Below are positions 56,304-64,000 of a DNA stretch of 64,000 bases, in pieces. The notes under the pieces were generated by a model, which was not told the DNA's origin, did no database searches, and worked only from the letters and a program-made list of their open reading frames with translations. How positions within the stretch are numbered: position 1 is the first letter of the stretch; each line of letters opens with the position of its first letter. This DNA comes from Rhynchopus sp. YZ270_cl-10 (lineage: Eukaryota > Euglenozoa > Diplonemea > Diplonemida > Diplonemidae): positions 1-64,000 of the forward strand of contig OZ037856.1 in the NCBI GenBank assembly GCA_964035575.1, in the 5' to 3' direction. Made by a program: the position numbers and the translations under genes.

Positions 56304-56400
56304 GTGTGTGTTGTGCCACGTGGCACGACCTTTCTCTGCAACCTTCTGTGTGGACAACGTGGTTTGGCACTCTCCTCTCAAAGGAAGAGGAGAAGGCCAG
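56304..56400. repeat. 97-bp dispersed repeat, copy 3, at contig end
   Basis: Identical to 42201-42297, with the palindrome at 56313-56326. It is cut by the N gap exactly where the other copies continue with aaatgagcaagc, so the contig ends inside a repeat. Confidence 0.9.
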
Positions 56401-56600
56401 NNNNNNNNNNNNNNNNNNNNNNNNNNNNNNNNNNNNNNNNNNNNNNNNNNNNNNNNNNNNNNNNNNNNNNNNNNNNNNNNNNNNNNNNNNNNNNNNNNNN
56501 NNNNNNNNNNNNNNNNNNNNNNNNNNNNNNNNNNNNNNNNNNNNNNNNNNNNNNNNNNNNNNNNNNNNNNNNNNNNNNNNNNNNNNNNNNNNNNNNNNNN
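56401..56600. other. Assembly gap (200 N)
   Basis: Exactly 200 N. The right flank resumes the 406-bp satellite at cgaggtgtta, the base that directly follows the last base before the first gap. Confidence 0.99.
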
Positions 56601-58234
56601 CGAGGTGTTAGATAATTCCCCTGTATTTTACTAAGGGAAAATCCCTAGTAAAATACAGGCAAAAATCCAGGTAAAAATCACTTTGTCTTGATTTTTAAGT
56701 AAAAATACAGGGTGCAACGAAACCAGAAAAAAACTTCACCATTGGACGTTTCTGGGTTCCGAGCTTCCAACACAAAATTTTTGTATTTTTTTTTCGCGAT
56801 TTTTTTTAACTTAGCACTGCATGTGCTTAGAAAACCCGAATTTTTTACCCTTCAAAATTGCATTTGAGGAACTCACAACGCGTCAAAACGAAAAGGTCGT
56901 TTTTGGCACTTTTAAAACCGGGCTCCGCTGAGTTCACCATATTTTTGCTCGATTTAATTAGTGGAGTAACTAATTAGTAATCGCATTCTCGGACAAAAAC
57001 TCGGGACGAGGTGTTAGATAATTCCCCTGTATTTTACTAAGGGAAAATCCCTAGTAAAATACAGGCAAAAATCCAGGTAAAAATCACTTTGTCTTGATTT
57101 TTAAGTAAAAATACAGGGTGCAACGAAACCAGAAAAAAACTTCACCATTGGACGTTTCTGGGTTCCGAGCTTCCAACACAAAATTTTTGTATTTTTTTTT
57201 CGCGATTTTTTTTAACTTAGCACTGCATGTGCTTAGAAAACCCGAATTTTTTACCCTTCAAAATTGCATTTGAGGAACTCACAACGCGTCAAAACGAAAA
57301 GGTCGTTTTTGGCACTTTTAAAACCGGGCTCCGCTGAGTTCACCATATTTTTGCTCGATTTAATTAGTGGAGTAACTAATTAGTAATCGCATTCTCGGAC
57401 AAAAACTCGGGACGAGGTGTTAGATAATTCCCCTGTATTTTACTAAGGGAAAATCCCTAGTAAAATACAGGCAAAAATCCAGGTAAAAATCACTTTGTCT
57501 TGATTTTTAAGTAAAAATACAGGGTGCAACGAAACCAGAAAAAAACTTCACCATTGGACGTTTCTGGGTTCCGAGCTTCCAACACAAAATTTTTGTATTT
57601 TTTTTTCGCGATTTTTTTTAACTTAGCACTGCATGTGCTTAGAAAACCCGAATTTTTTACCCTTCAAAATTGCATTTGAGGAACTCACAACGCGTCAAAA
57701 CGAAAAGGTCGTTTTTGGCACTTTTAAAACCGGGCTCCGCTGAGTTCACCATATTTTTGCTCGATTTAATTAGTGGAGTAACTAATTAGTAATCGCATTC
57801 TCGGACAAAAACTCGGGACGAGGTGTTAGATAATTCCCCTGTATTTTACTAAGGGAAAATCCCTAGTAAAATACAGGCAAAAATCCAGGTAAAAATCACT
57901 TTGTCTTGATTTTTAAGTAAAAATACAGGGTGCAACGAAACCAGAAAAAAACTTCACCATTGGACGTTTCTGGGTTCCGAGCTTCCAACACAAAATTTTT
58001 GTATTTTTTTTTCGCGATTTTTTTTAACTTAGCACTGCATGTGCTTAGAAAACCCGAATTTTTTACCCTTCAAAATTGCATTTGAGGAACTCACAACGCG
58101 TCAAAACGAAAAGGTCGTTTTTGGCACTTTTAAAACCGGGCTCCGCTGAGTTCACCATATTTTTGCTCGATTTAATTAGTGGAGTAACTAATTAGTAATC
58201 GCATTCTCGGACAAAAACTCGGGACGAGGTGTTA
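56601..58234. repeat. 406-bp satellite array, right block (4 units)
   Basis: Units begin at 56632, 57038, 57444 and 57850, each 406 bases apart, with a 31-base partial start. The unit matches the left block by eye. The array ends at gacgaggtgtta (58234), where unique DNA begins without a target-site duplication I could identify. Confidence 0.97.
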
Positions 58235-58367
58235 AAGTTTGGTTTTTCTAGTAACAAACGCTCCAATCTAACAAATACTCTAATCGCTCTACTGTCTGTG
58301 AACTGATACAAAGGAAAGCTTGTAAGATGAATGTGCCTCTCTGACTTCCCACCTCTTCCTACGAGCT

Positions 58368-60176
58368 CTACTCAACGACTGCGTCGCCTATAACGAAACG
58401 TTCCTCCCGCGGGGACAGCTGCCACGACACTCTTACCTCTGGCATCAGCCCTTGGTGGTGAAGCACTGTGTCTGATATCGCTTGGAAAACGGAGACAAAT
58501 GTTGGGTTGAACGACTGCCCAAGAAGCTTCAGCAAACACGGTGCAATGAGGGGTTCGGTCATTGTTGCCAGGTTCGTAGACGAGTACCCAATTACAACCA
58601 CATCCGCCTGCGGCCGCTCGCATGCGTCCATCTCCACCACACGCACGCAACTGGACCGTGCCATCTGCAACTGAAAGGGTATTCTCTCGCAGAACCTTTC
58701 CCCACCTGGGCAGTCGAGGACCATCGTGAGCCCGCACCGTTTCGGCAGTGTGGACGTGAGGCTGTGCATGACCTGGTCGGGCGCAAGGCAACCTGCCTGC
58801 AGGAAGTCGGACGGCACAATGCCGCCACCTTGCTCGAAGTTCGCGTGCCCGCTGTAGAAGAAGAAGAGTGAGTCGTTTGGGGACGCGTCCTCAGCAAGCC
58901 AGCGTATGCCTTTCATGATGTTAAGGTATGTGGGACGGTGCTGCGAGGCTGCTGCGCCTGCTGCGTCCGACAGCATGAGCACCCTGCCCGGGAGGCCCTT
59001 CTTCGCAAAGAGCTTGCGTAGGGCAGCTGCCGTCGCGCCACGCTGCTTCAGCTCGCGTCCGGAGTTCGGGTATTCGCATGAGATGAGGAGTGCGCGGAAG
59101 CCTCCCTGCACAGTCGACCTGGGTGCGCGTGGCGATGCATGGTGTCGCCCGCCTGTGAGCCCACAGAACGGCATGCTGACGGAGTGCCCGCACTGTTCGC
59201 AGAGCGTCACCATGGCATCGCTGCCGTCACCACGCTTAGGAGATGTGGAGCGGCTGTCCTCCTGCAGCGCAATGCCCTTCTGCCGCATGATGCGTCGGCA
59301 GCGGTCGTAGTCCCGCCCCGTCAGCTCGTCTTTGAGCGCACGCTGCAGGCTGCCCCCCTTGTACTCAGGATAGTCCTCGCCAAAGGCATGTTGGATGCCA
59401 CGCCACGACAGCGCAGAGTTGATCTCCGCAAAGATGTTGTACAGTTGTGCGTCGCCCTTTGCACGTCGTGTCAACATCGCATGGAACAGCGCTGCCTTGT
59501 GGTGCTCGTACGACGTCTGCAGCGGCTCGTGCCGCTCGAAGGCAGCAATCACCTCCACCTTGTCGACACCCACCACAACCTCCTCGTCTCCCACACGCAC
59601 ACGCAGGCGTTCTGCAGACCGCTGCAGTACTGTTCCCTCGCGCCAGTTCAGGTCCTTCCGGTCTTCAAGAAACTGCAGTCGCACGAGGCTCCCCACAGTC
59701 ACGAGTTGGGGTGTCGCACCCGAGTGCACAGAGCCCCTGGTTGCGGTGCTGTGCGCAGTTGGCTGGGTGCCGTCCGACACCGACATCGCAGGAGCAGGGT
59801 CCTCTCTGCCACGTGCGCTGCGTGCCCTGCCGCGCCCGCGATGCGGATCCGCAGACTTTGTGTGTGAGCGTTGCAGGGGAGCGGTGCGCTCTGTGCGCTC
59901 CGTGTGGTGAGTGCGTTGCGTGTGGTGAGTGCGCTCTGTGTGGTGGGTATGTTGGGTACGCGGGCTGTCCTCCTCAATCGCCTTCGCATTAGAGACACGC
60001 ATCCGCTCTGTGTGCAATGCATGTGTCGGCCACAAGTCATCTTCAGTGTAAGCCTGTGCCGCCCTCGGCACGCTGCTCCCTTCTCGGTTCGACCATGAGT
60101 CTGCTACAGAGGCAGAGGTAAGTGAGTCGGGGGAGTCGACTGATTGGGGCGACGCAAACAACGCTACTTCGCGCAT
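58368..60176 (-). CDS. Metacaspase-like protein with altered catalytic cysteine motif
   Basis: 602 aa. Order: a low-complexity N-terminus with ERTHHT-type repeats (about 75-100); a small beta-rich Tudor/SH3-like stretch (about 160-210); an annexin-repeat-like helical segment (about 225-295, with GGSLQRALKDELTG); a Cys-containing motif CEQCGHS (about 325); then a caspase/metacaspase p20-like fold from about 362. The fold shows RALLISCEYPNSG, NDSLFFFYSGH (His444) and a VPSDFLQAG-type strand. At the usual metacaspase D-x-C-H-S-G site the protein has LDCPGGER: Cys489 is one position early and the HSG is absent. Type I metacaspases are Cys-dependent Arg/Lys-specific peptidases. Here activity is doubtful, so a pseudo-peptidase or scaffold role is likely, as in some trypanosome metacaspases with altered Cys. 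An acceptor lies 6 bases before the ATG. The annexin and Tudor labels are tentative. Confidence 0.78.
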   Translation of the reverse strand: MREVALFASPQSVDSPDSLTSASVADSWSNREGSSVPRAAQAYTEDDLWPTHALHTERMRVSNAKAIEEDSPRTQHTHHTERTHHTQRTHHTERTERTAPLQRSHTKSADPHRGRGRARSARGREDPAPAMSVSDGTQPTAHSTATRGSVHSGATPQLVTVGSLVRLQFLEDRKDLNWREGTVLQRSAERLRVRVGDEEVVVGVDKVEVIAAFERHEPLQTSYEHHKAALFHAMLTRRAKGDAQLYNIFAEINSALSWRGIQHAFGEDYPEYKGGSLQRALKDELTGRDYDRCRRIMRQKGIALQEDSRSTSPKRGDGSDAMVTLCEQCGHSVSMPFCGLTGGRHHASPRAPRSTVQGGFRALLISCEYPNSGRELKQRGATAAALRKLFAKKGLPGRVLMLSDAAGAAASQHRPTYLNIMKGIRWLAEDASPNDSLFFFYSGHANFEQGGGIVPSDFLQAGCLAPDQVMHSLTSTLPKRCGLTMVLDCPGGERFCERIPFQLQMARSSCVRVVEMDACERPQADVVVIGYSSTNLATMTEPLIAPCLLKLLGQSFNPTFVSVFQAISDTVLHHQGLMPEVRVSWQLSPREERFVIGDAVVE

Positions 60177-60182
60177 ATTTCC

Positions 60183-60196
60183 CTAAGGGTGGAATG
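60183..60196 (-). promoter_or_regulatory. Candidate splice-leader acceptor of the metacaspase-like gene
   Basis: The minus strand reads CATTCCACCCTTAG, then six bases (GGAAAT), then the ATG. If used, the 5' UTR apart from a spliced leader would be only six bases. Confidence 0.5.
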
Positions 60197-61005
60197 TGTT
60201 TATGGGTATGGGGTATGGGGTATGGGGGAGGAAAAGTACGTTGGAGTAAAGGAAGCCAGCTGGCGCATCTCAGACATCTCAGGCAGGACCACGAGAGACA
60301 AAACGACCGGCGTGAAAATAGCGACCTCAAACGGGGGCGCGACAACAGATGCCTATGAGAATGCAATAAAACAAAAAACACACACCCCCTTTTCTTATCC
60401 CTTGTATAACTCCATACACCCATTGCTCGCTTCGGATGCGCAGTCTCCCCCCACCCCCTCCCGTCTTGTCCACTTGACTCACCAAGTGTTCGTAGTTTCT
60501 GTAGATCAACAGACCACTATTGTCCATATTTTTCCCAAAAAAAATGTGGTCTTTCCCTTCAGGGTGTTCCCCATTGTTGTCTCGAATCGCTTGTGTGCCA
60601 CATTCATTTTCTTTTTGTTTTTTGTTACTTTTCTATTTTTTGAAAAGTTGGCTAACGCGATATCCATCGCCTCGTTTTCTGTTTTTTGCCATTAACCCTT
60701 TTACGATTCGAGCGTAGCGTTTCACGTCTAGTGCGCGTTGAGCACCTGGAAGCTGTAAGAGACGGGAGGTTTGGTGGTACAATGGATTAAGAGCGCTTTA
60801 AAACACTTCATATTCTCTGTGCAGAGAAGCTAAATACTTCAACTAAAGCCTGAGAACGCTTTTTAGTCACCTTGTAAATCTTCAGGATGCACCAAAGTAC
60901 TTTATTTTGAACAATAGTATTACATAGCCCCGGATACGTCTCAATTTAAAAAACGAAAACAAAAGACAAAACAGTGCGTGGGAAGAACGCTGTCTGTCCT
61001 CCCCA
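60197..61005. other. Intergenic region without a supported gene
   Basis: It contains a tandem gggtatggggtat motif (60200-60225) and AT-rich sequence. A tRNA D-arm-like stretch (acaatggattaagagcgc, about 60779-60796) lacks a B box and a foldable cloverleaf. No open frame shows recognisable homology. Confidence 0.5.
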
Positions 61006-61083
61006 CTACTTCCTAATGGTGTGTACATACTCGAAACGGCGGGGGTCAGCCGGGGTTCTCCTGTCGCGGGCGTGCTCCAGCAT
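61006..61083 (-). CDS. Possible 25-aa micro-protein
   Basis: The frame begins MLEHARDRRTPADPRRF and ends TIRK. It uses GC-rich codons like the confirmed genes. On the minus strand it is preceded by a pyrimidine tract (about 61127-61144) and CCACAG seven bases before the ATG, a plausible acceptor. It is highly charged. I recognise no family. It could instead be the last exon of a longer gene or a chance frame next to the rRNA fragment. Confidence 0.25.
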   Translation of the reverse strand: MLEHARDRRTPADPRRFEYVHTIRK

Positions 61084-61202
61084 TCTGTACCTGTGGTTTT
61101 TTGCAGAGGTGTGTTTTTGTGTGGGAAAAAAAAAGCTGGAGTGGTGTAGCTGCCTGTATTGCTACATGGTGTTAATAAACGTTTTTTTTTTTTTAAATAG
61201 GA

Positions 61203-61385
61203 TGGAGCAGTAGCAACGACGGGCGGTGTGTACAAATGGCAGGGACGTAATCAGTGCAAGCTGATGACTTGCGTCTACTAGGCATTCCTCATTCAAGGAG
61301 AATAATTGCAATCATCGATCCTCATCACGACGCAAGTTCAAAAGATTTCCCGTCCTCTTCAAGATAGGTTGCCGTTCCGAAGAGG
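61203..61385 (-). pseudogene. Fragment of small-subunit (18S) rRNA
   Basis: Read on minus, the sequence runs through the 3'-domain landmarks of 18S rRNA: TTGCAATTATT, AGGAATGCCTAGTA, CGCAAGTCATCAGCTTGC, GATTACGTCCCTGCC and TTTGTACACACCGCCCGTCG. Both sides stop abruptly and no further rRNA follows, so only about 180 bases of a roughly 2-kb gene remain. The 3' end is followed on minus by a run of about 12 A (61183-61194), which suggests retroposition of an RNA-derived fragment. The GCCATTTGTACAC variant resembles my recollection of kinetoplastid-type 18S. Confidence 0.85.
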
Positions 61386-61443
61386 AATGCAGCCACCCCT
61401 GAGTGTTGCCACATGATGATGTCATCACTGTCTCTTTATTTTA

Positions 61444-61770
61444 TCAGAAATGGCAGGCATACGAGATGTAGTTGGCGGCAACGAAGCCAAGGGCGGCCAC
61501 AGGGGCAGACTTTCCCCATGTCGCCACACGGAATCCGGGAACAACTCCTGCGAAAATCATTGTTAAAAAGAAGTAGGTTTTGTCGTGACTGTGTGGTGGT
61601 GTTGGTCGTTGTCTTTGGGCAAAGTGGCAATGAAAATTTAAAAAAAAACTTTTGCTTTTTTTTTACTTCTAGAACACAAAATTGGAAAGACTAGAAGAAG
61701 AACCCATGGAAATGGCGTGCTCCTTTTCCTTTGCCGCATCGCTCTTCAGGTAAGCTCTATCCAATATCAT
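61444..61770 (-). CDS. Possible two-exon gene for a 56-aa membrane protein
   Basis: Exon 1 is 61704-61770 (begins MILDRAYLKSDAAKEKEHA). Exon 2 is 61444-61547 (VVPGFRVATWGKSAP, then the hydrophobic AALGFVAANYISYACHF and stop). The proposed intron 61548-61703 starts GTTCTT and ends TTTTCGCAG; joining keeps the frame at a Gly codon. Exon 2 uses the GC-rich codons of the confirmed genes and is followed by AATAAA. A soluble charged N-terminus plus one hydrophobic segment fits a small mitochondrial or membrane subunit, but I do not recognise it. An ATG also exists just inside exon 2's upstream sequence (38-aa unspliced form). A plus-strand frame over the same bases and a plus-strand acceptor at about 61670 are competing readings. 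Confidence 0.35.
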
Positions 61771-61828
61771 GTTTTAAAGGCAAAACGGGGTATTGGGAAC
61801 TCTTAACCACGTTTTTCCGCCTGCTCTG

Positions 61829-62659
61829 TCACACCCTGAAGTAGTCGCTGTCGTCGTCGCCGTCTTCGACAAAAAACTTTTGCCAGATGTTCGAAATCTT
61901 TTTCCGTACACGGAGGTTCAGCACTTTTTCCGCTTGCGCTTCGCCCGCCCCCTTTCCTTCGACCACCCTTTCTCTGCTAGTGGGCGGAGTGGGGACGCGC
62001 TTTGGGGGTTGTGGGGTGCGTTCTGTGCAGGGCTTCGTCGTGACGTCGCCTCCAACCGGCTTTCTTCGCTTTCGTTGATGCGGGGTGGCGTGGAGGATCG
62101 AGAGCGGGACCATCTGTTTGTTGCAGAAGCGCGAGCGGAACTTTTTGTTCATGGCGTCTACTGCCTCTGCCTGCCACCACGCAGACAGTGCATGCCGTGG
62201 ACGACGTCGTGAGATTGCCGCCTTACGGTGCATACGCGGCCCTTCGTCCTCATCCCAGATCTTCTTCAGCGGACGGAGGCACGATGCTTGGGTGGTCTCG
62301 TTTGTTGTGAGGTCCTTCGTTTTGTCGAAGAGGTGGATCTGCTGGTGCTCCGCTGCATGCCGTTCGCGTCGCAGCACCTTGGCCTGATGCTGCTCGGGGG
62401 GCGACGACCGGAAGAGGTGGAAGTGCTGCACCATGGCGTCGTGCTCTGCAGTGTTCCGCTTTGGCTTTCGTACCTGAGACGGCTGCCAGTCGACAGGCCA
62501 CGTCTCCACCATGCTGCCTGCGGTTGTCCCCTCAGCCACCTCTACGAAGGTGCGCTCGCCAGTGGGCAGGATGTGCACCTTCACGACGTCAGGTGCCGTC
62601 TGGTAGAATTTGTTCTCCCTCGCCACCACATCCGCCCATGCGGCGCTCGTAGTCGCCAT
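61829..62659 (-). CDS. Hypothetical basic protein with acidic tail
   Basis: 276 aa, ATG at 62659, with a candidate acceptor 11 bases upstream. I do not recognise the family. The N-terminal 100 residues are mixed (MATTSAAWADVVARENKFYQ; HILPTGERTFVEVAEG). The middle is rich in Arg, Lys and His (RRRPRHALSAWWQAEAVDAM, QRKRRKP). A Pro/Thr-rich stretch follows, and the end is acidic (EDGDDDSDYFRV). No signal peptide or membrane segment is seen. The composition would fit an RNA-binding, ribosomal or mitoribosomal accessory protein, but that is only a guess. The stop is 59 bases from the proposed start of the small two-exon gene, and the neighbour upstream ends 293 bases away, all in the same direction. 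Confidence 0.7.
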   Translation of the reverse strand: MATTSAAWADVVARENKFYQTAPDVVKVHILPTGERTFVEVAEGTTAGSMVETWPVDWQPSQVRKPKRNTAEHDAMVQHFHLFRSSPPEQHQAKVLRRERHAAEHQQIHLFDKTKDLTTNETTQASCLRPLKKIWDEDEGPRMHRKAAISRRRPRHALSAWWQAEAVDAMNKKFRSRFCNKQMVPLSILHATPHQRKRRKPVGGDVTTKPCTERTPQPPKRVPTPPTSRERVVEGKGAGEAQAEKVLNLRVRKKISNIWQKFFVEDGDDDSDYFRV

Positions 62660-62670
62660 TGTTGCTGTAC

Positions 62671-62709
62671 CTTGAAAGGGGGAGGTGGGAGAAGAGGTGG
62701 GAGAAGGGA
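62671..62709 (-). promoter_or_regulatory. Candidate splice-leader acceptor of the basic-protein gene
   Basis: On minus, a pyrimidine-rich tract (repeated TTCTCCCACC) ends in CCCCCTTTCAAG, followed by GTACAGCAACA and the ATG. No upstream exon is seen. Confidence 0.5.
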
Positions 62710-62951
62710 ACGAAACACAAAAAGAAAGAAAACCATCGCTTCACCGTTCATCCGAAGCAAACAAAATGGTTAAACCAAGAAATGAGATGCAAAAGTACAA
62801 AAGTACAAAAGTGGCCAGACGTTTGCGAGATTACAAAAAAAAACAATGGGGGGATAGGGAATATTGGAACATAAAGTGATGAGGGAGGAAAGCCTTTTTT
62901 TCGAATCTAGAATATTTTCTAAAAGGGTGAGGGGTGAGGGGTGTGCGATGA

Positions 62952-64000
62952 TCACTGCGTTGCTTCTTCTTCGTCTTCTTCGTCGTCGTCGTCGTCGTCC
63001 AACAGGAACTCTGCGACGAAGGTATTGCTCTCTGCACCCACTGTCACACAGGCAAGCCCTTTTGGGCTGCAACTGATTTTAGCACGGCCTGTGTCCGACC
63101 TCTCTGGAAGCTCTAAGATGAGCGACGACTCCGTCAGGGCCTCGGGGAAGGCACCGTCCTGCACGACTGCGAAGCTCTTCAGCGCCACAGCACCACCCTC
63201 CTCCACAAGCACCAAGAATCGCACATCTGCTTCATCCGCACTCACATAGAACGTCGCACAGAGACAACCACTGACGGGCAGGTCAGTCTTTCTTGTTGCC
63301 CAACGTTCTGCCTTGTGCGGGCCCTTATCCTTCACCATGAGCATGTTGACGGTGCTGTCCTTGGATGCTGCAGCGTATATGGTAAGACCCTTCTTGGGGA
63401 GCACTGTGGTGGCTAGGGTGTACGCTGCGTTGCGAAGGTTGTCTGAGGCGGTCAGGGGTGCGGTGGCGTCGTGTGGTAGCGCGGAGATAGGCACTGCTGG
63501 GCCCAGGGCGTTGAGGGAGCTGGCCACGCGCACGGCGTCGGCGGTGCTGCGTGCAGTGGTCTGCAGGGCCTGAAGGCTCGACGCAAAGTGCGTCAGCGCC
63601 GCACTGCACAGACGTACCTTCTGTGCAAGAGGCGCGCCATCCGACACCATCCCCAACACAAAAGCTTTGTCGTACGTAGGCTCCTCACCATTCTCCGTAT
63701 GGTGTCCCGTCCCGTCCCGCCGCCGTGCGGTGTAAAGGCTCATCTCACTCAACCACCCAAACAGCTGCGCAGTGTTGATCTGCGACGCGCTTGCCGTCTC
63801 AATGACCTGCATGCACCCAACGCGCAGGCTCTGCTGTGGGGGGAGAGGCTGCGGTGTGTTGAGGGACGCCAGGTCGTGGCGGATGTACTCCAGCATGCCT
63901 TCGATGGTCTCGCAGGAGCCCAGGACCTGCAGGCTGAGGAGGTTTGTCAGGTCGGTCAGTGCGGAGTGGAGTGGTGACGCTGTCTTGTGAAGAAGCTTGA
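62952..64000 (-). CDS. APC4-like anaphase-promoting-complex subunit, C-terminal part (runs off the window)
   Basis: At least 349 residues plus stop. The frame stays open through 64000, so the ATG at 63896 is probably internal and the 5' part lies outside. The sequence entering the window (LLHKTASPLHSALTDL, then EGMLEYIRHDLASL) is helical. SASQINTAQLFGWLSEM resembles the helical WL region of APC4. The C-terminal half is beta-strand-like (VRFLVLVEEGGAVALKSF; GLACVTVGAESNTFVAEFLL) and ends in a long Asp/Glu tail, as in several APC4 proteins. APC4 is a scaffold of the cyclosome ubiquitin ligase controlling mitotic exit. The assignment rests on pattern resemblance only. A generic helical/WD-type scaffold is the alternative. 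Confidence 0.5.
   Translation of the reverse strand, partial: KLLHKTASPLHSALTDLTNLLSLQVLGSCETIEGMLEYIRHDLASLNTPQPLPPQQSLRVGCMQVIETASASQINTAQLFGWLSEMSLYTARRRDGTGHHTENGEEPTYDKAFVLGMVSDGAPLAQKVRLCSAALTHFASSLQALQTTARSTADAVRVASSLNALGPAVPISALPHDATAPLTASDNLRNAAYTLATTVLPKKGLTIYAAASKDSTVNMLMVKDKGPHKAERWATRKTDLPVSGCLCATFYVSADEADVRFLVLVEEGGAVALKSFAVVQDGAFPEALTESSLILELPERSDTGRAKISCSPKGLACVTVGAESNTFVAEFLLDDDDDDEEDEEEATQ

Noticed and set aside
56121-56381. N-terminal extension of the GMC frame by 87 codons
   Set aside because: It crosses the proposed acceptor and an A-rich leader and overlaps the 97-bp repeat; the sequence reads as UTR and the conserved enzyme starts after 56120.
60764-60880. tRNA-like D-arm (acaatggattaagagcgc), with a similar string near 49837
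   Set aside because: No B box (GGTTCRANTCC) or foldable cloverleaf follows, so I do not call a tRNA or a tRNA-derived SINE.

Overview
This window looks like nuclear DNA of a protist, most plausibly a euglenozoan and possibly a diplonemid. The reasons are indirect. Every well-supported gene reads on the minus strand. The main genes are long and uninterrupted (4.7 kb, 3.7 kb, 1.8 kb). Several start codons sit a few to about 120 bases downstream of a pyrimidine tract ending in AG with no visible upstream exon, as expected for spliced-leader trans-splicing. A small-subunit rRNA fragment at about 61.2-61.4 kb carries GCCATTTGTACACACC, a variant I associate with kinetoplastid-type 18S. None of this is decisive and the taxon call is inference.

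Layout: (1) 1-21075 is a satellite array of a 406-bp unit, 51 units plus a partial one. (2) A 200-N gap (21076-21275). (3) A 35.1-kb contig, 21276-56400. From left to right it holds a giant open frame (22009-30573, minus) with two OTU-like cysteine-protease domains around a remnant of a non-LTR-type reverse transcriptase; a 5.8-kb gene-free zone of nested short tandem arrays and inverted repeats (30.7-36.5 kb); a 6280-bp tandem duplication whose copies each encode the same 1575-aa secreted modular protein (LamG-like, HExxH metallopeptidase, SGNH acetylesterase, LamG); a gene-poor interval (48.7-52.4 kb); and a GMC oxidoreductase fused to an alpha/beta hydrolase. (4) A second 200-N gap (56401-56600). 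(5) Four more units of the same 406-bp satellite (56601-58234). (6) 58.4-64.0 kb: a caspase-fold protein with an altered catalytic cysteine motif, an 18S rRNA fragment, two tentative small genes, a basic hypothetical protein, and the 3' part of an APC4-like cell-cycle gene that runs off the window.

The satellite on the two sides of the 35-kb contig is exactly in phase: the left side stops after cggga and the right side starts with cgagg, consecutive bases of the unit. The contig was therefore probably placed by scaffolding into a break within one satellite array, and its genes may not truly neighbour those at 58-64 kb.

Functionally, the duplicated secreted protein (peptidase plus carbohydrate esterase plus glycan-binding modules) and the sterol-oxidase-like GMC/hydrolase fusion fit a heterotroph that digests polymeric or lipid food. 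The caspase-fold and APC4-like genes are housekeeping or regulatory. No operon-like functional grouping is evident.
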